From NCBI GenBank assembly GCA_903944555.1, contig CAJASG010000259.1:1-10945 (forward strand): a stretch of 10,945 nt of DNA, written 5' to 3'. Source of the DNA: an uncultured beta proteobacterium. Its GTDB lineage: Bacteria; Pseudomonadota; Gammaproteobacteria; Burkholderiales; Burkholderiaceae_C. Both the position numbers and the translations under genes were made by a program. The notes beneath the pieces were generated by a model that saw only the letters and a list, made by a program, of their open reading frames with translations, made no database searches and had not been told where the DNA came from. Shown one piece after another: positions 6,180 to 10,945 of this stretch (the first letter of the stretch is position 1; every line of letters starts with the position of its first letter).

Positions 6180-7393
6180 ACGCACCCCTTACGCCGCCAG
6201 CCCCCAAGCACGTTCCTGCCAACGCAGCCCGAAAAAAAGCGCTCACCATCATCAGCGGTGTGGTGCTCGTCGGGTTGGCCTGGGGTGGCTATGAATGGTT
6301 TGGTGCGCGCCACGCCGAGGCCACCGACAACGCCTATGTACAGGGCAACGTGATTCAGATCACACCGCAGATTGGCGGCACCGTCACCGCCATCCTGGCC
6401 GACGACACCGACTTTGTGAAAGCAGGCCAGCCGCTGGTGCAACTGGACCCAGCCGATGCCAAGATCGCGCTGGACCAGGCCGAGGCCAATCTGGCCCAAG
6501 CGGTGCGCCAGGTGCGCACGCTGTACGCCAACAACGGCTCGCTGGGGGCGCAAATCACCCTGCGTGAATCCGACATCACCAAGGCCCAAACTGACATCGC
6601 CCGCGCCACCGATGACCTGAACCGCCGTCAGGCCCTCGTGGGCAACGGTGCCGTATCCAAAGAGGAGCTCAACCACGCGCAGTCACAACTGGCCAATGCC
6701 CAAAATGCCTTCGCCTCGGCCAAGGCCGGAGTCGCCGCTGCGCGCGAACAACTCACCAGCAACCAGGCCCTGACCGACGGCACCCGTATTGAGACCCATC
6801 CGACGGTCATGGCAGCTGCGGCCAAGGTGCGGGAAGCCTTCTTGGCCCTGCACCGTGCCGCCCTGCCCGCACCGGTCGACGGCTTTGTCGCCAAGCGCAC
6901 CGTGCAACTGGGCCAACGGGTGTCCGCCGGTGCACCGCTGATGTCCATCATTCCGCTCAACCAGCTCTGGGTCGATGCCAATTTCAAAGAAGTGCAGTTG
7001 CGCAATATCCGCATTGGTCAGCCCGTCATACTCACGGCAGACCTGTATGGCAAGCGCATGGAGTACCAGGGCACCGTGGCCGGTTTGGGCGCCGGTACCG
7101 GCGCTGCCTTTGCCCTGCTGCCAGCGCAAAACGCCACCGGAAACTGGATCAAGGTGGTGCAGCGTGTGCCGGTACGCGTGGCGCTTGACCCTGAGCAGTT
7201 GGCACGCAACCCCTTGCGCGTTGGCCTGTCGATGGAAGCCACCGTAGACACCACCGACCAAAGCGGAAAAACTCTGGCCGATGCCCCACGCACCGCATCG
7301 CAGGTGCAAACCGAGGTGTATGCCGTGCTGGACACGCAGGCCAGTGCAGAAGTGCAGCGCGTCATCGCGGCCAATGTCGGCCGTGCGCACTGA
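6176..7393 (+). CDS. emrA: EmrA/HlyD-type periplasmic adaptor (membrane fusion protein)
   Basis: Inner-membrane-anchored adaptor that links the EmrB-like pump to the outer-membrane channel. The 405-residue protein has a short cytoplasmic N-terminus, one membrane segment at about 22-40 (LTIISGVVLVGLAWGGYEW), then TDNAYVQGNVIQITPQIGG at 50-68. Two lipoyl half-motifs (about 54-92 and 228-260) flank a long helical hairpin at about 95-225, rich in Ala, Gln and Asn. The C-terminal beta domain carries FALLPAQNATGNWIKVVQRV (312-331), a strong EmrA signature. Start ATG 6176 overlaps the channel stop as ATGA with no clear Shine-Dalgarno, so translation is probably coupled. The last ~45 residues are a polar tail of unclear role. 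Substrate cannot be predicted. Confidence 0.94.
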   Translation: MNAPLTPPAPKHVPANAARKKALTIISGVVLVGLAWGGYEWFGARHAEATDNAYVQGNVIQITPQIGGTVTAILADDTDFVKAGQPLVQLDPADAKIALDQAEANLAQAVRQVRTLYANNGSLGAQITLRESDITKAQTDIARATDDLNRRQALVGNGAVSKEELNHAQSQLANAQNAFASAKAGVAAAREQLTSNQALTDGTRIETHPTVMAAAAKVREAFLALHRAALPAPVDGFVAKRTVQLGQRVSAGAPLMSIIPLNQLWVDANFKEVQLRNIRIGQPVILTADLYGKRMEYQGTVAGLGAGTGAAFALLPAQNATGNWIKVVQRVPVRVALDPEQLARNPLRVGLSMEATVDTTDQSGKTLADAPRTASQVQTEVYAVLDTQASAEVQRVIAANVGRAH

Positions 7394-7407
7394 AGCGGCG
7401 CGCTTGC

Positions 7408-8979
7408 ATGACCGCACCTGCTTATATTCCCCTGCAGCCCTTGCAGGGCTCCGCCCGGTTGTGGGGCACCATCGCTTTGTCCGCCGCAACATTCATGAAC
7501 GTGCTGGACTCCAGCATCGCCAACGTGTCGCTCCCCGCCATTGCGGGGGATTTGGGCGTCAGCCCTAACCAGGGCACCTGGGTCATCACCAGCTTCGGGG
7601 TGGCCAATGCGATTGCGCTGCCACTCACCGGCTGGTTGTCGCAACGCTTTGGCCAGGTACGTCTGTTTACCACCAGCGTGCTGCTGTTTGTGTTGACATC
7701 GTGGATGTGCGGTTTGGCCCCCAATATGGAATCGCTCATTGCCATGCGCGCCCTGCAGGGCTTTGTGGCGGGGCCAATGATGCCGCTGGCCCAGGCTCTG
7801 CTGCTGTCCAGTTACCCGCCGGCCCTTGCGGGCATGGCCATGGCACTGTGGGCCATGACAACACTGGTGGCGCCCGTGATGGGGCCACTGCTGGGCGGCT
7901 GGATCACCGACCACACGCACTGGGGCTGGATTTTTTACATCAATATTCCGGTCGGGTTTTTGGCCGCCTTCATTACCTGGACGATTTTTAAAAAGCGCGA
8001 AACGCCTACCCGCCAATTGCCCATCGACACGGTCGGACTGGCACTGCTGGTGGTGTGGGTCGGTGCATTGCAGATCATGCTGGACAAGGGCAAGGAGCTG
8101 GACTGGTTTCACTCCAACGAAGTGATCGCCCTGGGCGTCGTGGCTTTGGTGGGTTTTCTCTTCTTCATTGCGTGGGAGCTGACCGACGAGCACCCGGTCG
8201 TGGACCTCAAGCTGCTGAAAATCCGCAACTTCTGGACTGGCACCGTGTCCATGGCCGTCGCTTACAGCCTGTTCATGGGCAATCTGGTGCTGCTGCCCCT
8301 GTGGTTGCAACAGTTCATGGGCTACACCTCCACCCAAGCGGGCATGTTGATGGCTCCGGTCGGCCTGTTTGCGATTTTGCTGTCACCCGTGGTGGGCAAG
8401 AATATCCAGCGTTTTGATCCGCGCGGCCTCACTACGTTTGCCTTTGTGGTGTTTGCAGCGGTGCTGTTCATGCGCTCGCATTTCAACACCCAGGCCGACT
8501 TTGATACGGTGATGTTCCCCACCATCGTCCAGGGTATTGCGGTGGCGTTCTTTTTCATTCCCCTGTCTGTCATCACATTGGGTGGCATTGCGCCAGAGAA
8601 AATTCCTTCAGCCTCGGGGCTGTCGAGCTTTGCGCGCATTGTGGGTGGCTCGTTTGGCACCTCCATTGCCATCACCCTTTGGCAAGACCGCGCCGCTGTG
8701 CACCACGCCCAACTGGCAGAAATGGTGAACCTCGGCAGCAGCGCTGCCACCAATGCCATTGCAGGCTTTAACGCATCCGGCATGAGCACCGAGCAGGCAC
8801 TAAGCCAGATCAACCGAATGGTGGACCAGCAAGCCTACATGCTGGCCGCCAACGACATCTTCTATGGCTCGGCACTGGTGTTTTTGTTGCTGATTCCTTT
8901 TGTGTGGCTGTCACGGCCGATACGTGCTGGCAAGGCGGGCGGCGCACCCAGCGCTGATGCCGCGGCTGGAGCGCATTGA
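7408..8979 (+). CDS. emrB: DHA2-family MFS multidrug transporter, EmrB/QacA type (14 TM)
   Basis: Proton-driven drug exporter of the inner membrane, forming a tripartite pump with the adaptor and channel encoded just upstream. At 523 residues, the many hydrophobic stretches fit the 14 membrane helices of the DHA2 group. Landmarks: LDSSIANVSLP at 33-43 with Asp34 in helix 1; motif A GWLSQRFGQVRLF 75-87; RALQG 114-118; antiporter motif C APVMGPLLGGWITD 155-168; then WGWIFYINIPVG 172-183. A periplasmic loop rich in Gln and Asn precedes the last helix (NDIFYGSALVFLLLIPFVWL), and the tail is Ala/Gly-rich and polar. ATG 7408 lies 14 bases after the adaptor stop; the ribosome binding site is weak. 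No hairpin terminator follows; only 43 bases separate it from cdd. Confidence 0.95.
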   Translation: MTAPAYIPLQPLQGSARLWGTIALSAATFMNVLDSSIANVSLPAIAGDLGVSPNQGTWVITSFGVANAIALPLTGWLSQRFGQVRLFTTSVLLFVLTSWMCGLAPNMESLIAMRALQGFVAGPMMPLAQALLLSSYPPALAGMAMALWAMTTLVAPVMGPLLGGWITDHTHWGWIFYINIPVGFLAAFITWTIFKKRETPTRQLPIDTVGLALLVVWVGALQIMLDKGKELDWFHSNEVIALGVVALVGFLFFIAWELTDEHPVVDLKLLKIRNFWTGTVSMAVAYSLFMGNLVLLPLWLQQFMGYTSTQAGMLMAPVGLFAILLSPVVGKNIQRFDPRGLTTFAFVVFAAVLFMRSHFNTQADFDTVMFPTIVQGIAVAFFFIPLSVITLGGIAPEKIPSASGLSSFARIVGGSFGTSIAITLWQDRAAVHHAQLAEMVNLGSSAATNAIAGFNASGMSTEQALSQINRMVDQQAYMLAANDIFYGSALVFLLLIPFVWLSRPIRAGKAGGAPSADAAAGAH

Positions 8980-8987
8980 GTACCTAT

Positions 8988-9015
8988 TTGAGCCTGCCGG
9001 TGGCGGCGCTATTAT
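8988..9015 (+). promoter_or_regulatory. Candidate promoter of the nucleoside-salvage operon
   Basis: TTGAGC (8988-8993, 4 of 6) and TATTAT (9010-9015, 5 of 6) are 16 bases apart. The -10 ends 8 bases before the A of ATG 9023, the same distance as at marR. If used, the transcript would begin at or next to the cdd ATG. The box overlaps the alternative ATG 9014, which makes 9014 an unlikely start for a transcript made from here. Confidence 0.45.
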
Positions 9016-9022
9016 GCGAAGC

Positions 9023-9448
9023 ATGCCCAACCCCATACCCACCGAAGCCCAACAAGCGGAACTGCTGACAGCCGCGCGAGCCGCACAGCACAGAGCCTAC
9101 GCACCCTATTCCAAATACCAGGTCGGGGCCGCCGTTCTGGACGATCAGGGCCGCATCCACGCAGGCTGCAACGTAGAAAACGCGGCCTACCCGGAAGGCG
9201 TGTGCGCAGAAGCCAGCGCCTTGAGCGCCATGGTGCTGGCAGGTAGCACCAGGGCGCGGGCTGTGTTGGTAGTCGGCACCGGCGGGGCATGGGTCACCCC
9301 CTGTGGCGGTTGCCGCCAAAAGCTGCGCGAATTTTGTGCACAGGACACGCCCATCCTGACCGCCAACGACACCACAATGGGGCCGCGCTATACGCTGGCC
9401 CAGCTGCTGCCTCAGAGCTTCGGGCCTGACCACTTACAACAACCATGA
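9023..9448 (+). CDS. cdd: Cytidine deaminase (small tetrameric type)
   Basis: Deaminates cytidine and deoxycytidine to uridine and deoxyuridine in pyrimidine salvage. From ATG 9023 it is 141 residues, right for the tetrameric class. Motifs in order: YAPYSKYQVGAAV (26-38), the substrate-binding CNVENAAY (49-56), CAE at 61-63 with zinc ligand Cys61 and catalytic Glu63, and PCGGCRQ at 93-99 with zinc ligands Cys94 and Cys97. The residue after Glu63 is Ala, where the Bacillus enzyme has Arg (CAER). The frame continues upstream into emrB; ATG 9014 is in frame but lies inside the candidate -10 box. No Shine-Dalgarno precedes either ATG. The stop overlaps the punA start (ATGA), so the next two genes are probably translated by coupling. 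Confidence 0.93.
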   Translation: MPNPIPTEAQQAELLTAARAAQHRAYAPYSKYQVGAAVLDDQGRIHAGCNVENAAYPEGVCAEASALSAMVLAGSTRARAVLVVGTGGAWVTPCGGCRQKLREFCAQDTPILTANDTTMGPRYTLAQLLPQSFGPDHLQQP

Positions 9449-10293
9449 ATGCGGCCGCAACGGTGACACACAACTACCCTGCCCAGCGAACCCTTCGATT
9501 GCTGGCACCCCGAGCACGTACGCGCATCGCCGTGGTGCTGGGCTCGGGCTGGGGTGGTTTAACCACGCATGTGCAAAACCCGATTCGCATTCCCTATGCG
9601 GATCTGGAAGGGTTCCCCCATGCCACGGTGGCCGGCCACTGCGGCGAGTTGTGGCTGAGCCACATTGGAGGGCAAGAAGTCGCCGTCCTGAGCGGGCGCC
9701 AACACGGGTATGAAACCGGCGCCGTGGACGCCATGAAAACACCGCTGCGTGTGCTGCAAGCCCTGGGCTGCGACACCCTGGTGCAAACCAACGCGGCAGG
9801 CAGCCTGCGCACGGACATGCCGCCACACAGCCTGATGGTGCTGGACGACCATATCAACCTGCCGCAGCGCTCGCCCTTGATTAATGAGACCGGATCTGCG
9901 CGCTTTGTCAGCATGGTGGACGCCTACGACCCGGCCCTGCGCAGCCAGGCCATTGGCATCGCCGCAGCGCATGGCGTCGCCTTGCACACCGGCGTGTATG
10001 CGTGGGCGTTTGGCCCCCAGTTCGAGACCCCTGCCGAGATCCGCATGCTGGCGCGCCTGGGTGCCGATGCAGTGGGGATGAGCACCGTACCAGAGACCAT
10101 TTTGGCGCGCCATGCTGGCATGCGAGTGCTAGCCCTGTCCCTTATCACCAACATGGGGGCAGGCCTGTCCACCGAGCAGCTCAGCCACGCCCACACCTTG
10201 TCGCAAGCGCAGGCCAGCAGCGAGGCTGCCAGTGGTTTATTGGCAGCCATCATTGGCGGCATTACGCTGTGTAAAACTGAAACGAACACATGA
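9445..10293 (+). CDS. punA: Purine-nucleoside phosphorylase, trimeric class (PNP/MTAP superfamily)
   Basis: Splits inosine and guanosine (and deoxy forms) with phosphate into base plus (deoxy)ribose 1-phosphate. The 282-residue protein carries the trimeric-PNP landmarks: phosphate loop VVLGSGWGGL (30-39), VAGHCGEL with His65 (62-69), GRQHGYE (84-90), TNAAGSL (115-121), GPQFETPAEI with the purine-binding Glu194 (190-199), GMSTVPE (211-217) and SLITNMGAG (232-240). Asn236 corresponds to the Asn that gives the class its preference for 6-oxopurines. The start ATG 9445 shares ATGA with the cdd stop, and the stop shares ATGA with deoC; neither junction has a clear Shine-Dalgarno. In the deoxynucleoside route its product, after mutase action, would feed deoC. 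GRQHGYETG is slightly unlike the more common GRxHxYEG. Confidence 0.93.
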   Translation: MNAAATVTHNYPAQRTLRLLAPRARTRIAVVLGSGWGGLTTHVQNPIRIPYADLEGFPHATVAGHCGELWLSHIGGQEVAVLSGRQHGYETGAVDAMKTPLRVLQALGCDTLVQTNAAGSLRTDMPPHSLMVLDDHINLPQRSPLINETGSARFVSMVDAYDPALRSQAIGIAAAHGVALHTGVYAWAFGPQFETPAEIRMLARLGADAVGMSTVPETILARHAGMRVLALSLITNMGAGLSTEQLSHAHTLSQAQASSEAASGLLAAIIGGITLCKTETNT

Positions 10294-10945
10294 CCCCAAG
10301 CACCGACTACGTGACAAATTCATCCGCCAGCGCCCGCATGGCCCTTTCCTGCCTGGACCTGACCAGCCTGAACACGCACGATACCGAGACCGACATTGCC
10401 CGCCTGTGCGCGCGGGCACAAAGCCCGTTCGGCCCTGTCGCTGCTGTGTGCGTATGGCCCCGACTGGCCGCCTTTGCCCGCGCCCAACTCCCCGCCCACA
10501 TTGCGGTCGCAGCCGTGGCCAACTTCCCGCATGGCGACGCCGACACGGAGCACGCGGTGCGCGACACTCATACCATCGTGCAAAGCGGCGCGCAGGAAGT
10601 GGATGTGGTGCTGCCCTACAAAGCGCTGATGGCAGGTGATGCGCGCACAGTGGCACAGTTGCTGGCCGCCGTGCGCAAGGCCTGCCCCGGCCTGCTGCTG
10701 TAGGTGATTCTGGAAACCGGAGAGTTGAAGAGTGAAGCCTTGATAGCCCACGCCTCCCAACTGAGTCTCGACGCGGGCGCCGATTTTCTAAAAACCAGCA
10801 CCGGCAAAACGCCCGTCAACGCCACCCCACAGGCCGCGCGCACCATGCTCGCCACCATTGCCGCCGACCCACATGCCGCGCAACGCGTCGGGTTCAAAGC
10901 CTCGGGCGGCATTCGCACCGTGGCCGATGCAGCCGTCTACCTGAA
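10290..10945 (+). pseudogene. deoC: Deoxyribose-phosphate aldolase with in-frame amber codon 138; 3' end outside window
   Basis: DeoC cleaves 2-deoxyribose 5-phosphate to acetaldehyde and glyceraldehyde 3-phosphate. From ATG 10290 the frame aligns to E. coli DeoC throughout (LDLTSLN, VANFPHG, EVDVVLPYKALMAG with Asp105) but meets TAG at 10701-10703. The stop replaces the Lys of the family motif LKVIxETGEL; reading resumes in the same frame as [21 protein letters not shown] with Schiff-base Lys168, and VGFKASGG with Lys203, and stays open to the window edge. One A-to-T change in AAG would explain it. The first part alone (137 residues) lacks both catalytic lysines, so it cannot be active. Alternatives are a base-call error, suppression, or re-initiation at the GTG that directly follows the stop; the last would give only half a barrel. 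The lack of other damage suggests a recent mutation or an error. Confidence 0.85.

Noticed and set aside
7018..8337. Long minus-strand open frame (439 codons) opposite emrA/emrB
   Set aside because: His/Gln/Gly-rich low-complexity translation that mirrors the codon bias of the sense genes; the sense frames carry all MFS and EmrA motifs.
8900..9022. Upstream extension of cdd into the end of emrB
   Set aside because: Added residues are not deaminase-like and overlap the conserved last helix of EmrB in another frame.
10704..10945. Separate downstream gene starting at GTG 10704 after the deoC stop
   Set aside because: It is the same-frame continuation of DeoC and would be only the second half of a TIM barrel; no ribosome binding site.

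Overview
The window reads as a stretch of chromosome from a GC-rich betaproteobacterium, most likely Burkholderiales and probably a member of the Comamonadaceae (Rhodoferax/Polaromonas/Acidovorax type). This rests on codon use, on the protein families, and on a short AT-rich palindromic element at about 5531-5572 that resembles, from memory, a small dispersed repeat of those genomes. I see no rRNA, tRNA, CRISPR, insertion sequence or phage gene. Coding density is very high and no stretch of more than 300 bases lacks a gene.

Region 1 (1-3398, minus strand) is an acyl-CoA operon read right to left: a two-domain FabG4-like ketoacyl reductase, a double-hotdog MaoC hydratase, and a FadI-type thiolase cut by the left window edge. 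The trio matches the fabG4-htdX-fadA2 neighbourhood of Mycobacterium tuberculosis and has the enzyme content for an (R)-specific 3-hydroxyacyl-CoA interconversion. A TetR-family regulator (3545-4162, plus strand) is divergent. The 146-base gap between fabG and tetR holds two copies of GGTAC-N6-GTACC centred 44 bp apart. One covers the -35 box of a good sigma70-type promoter for fabG and the other lies just downstream of its predicted start point. This looks like a complete repressor-operator switch.

Region 2 (4176-8979, plus strand) is a self-contained drug-efflux operon: MarR repressor, outer-membrane lipoprotein channel (NodT/OprM type), EmrA-like periplasmic adaptor and EmrB/QacA-like 14-TM transporter. 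The genes overlap or nearly touch. Two MarR-type sites (TTGCCTAGGCAA and TTGCCTACTCAA, 30 bp apart) sit upstream. The first abuts a perfect TATAAT placed so close to the marR ATG that the mRNA may be leaderless.

Region 3 (8988-10945, plus strand) is a nucleoside-salvage operon, cdd-punA-deoC, joined by ATGA overlaps. The deoC reading frame is interrupted by an in-frame TAG at codon 138, exactly where the family has a conserved Lys before the VIxETGEL motif. The rest of the frame, including both active-site lysines, is intact to the window end.

No wholly new type of system is evident. The items most worth a second look are the paired TetR operators, the amber codon in deoC, the in-frame palindromic element inside the efflux channel gene, and the two promoter-to-ATG geometries that suggest leaderless mRNAs.
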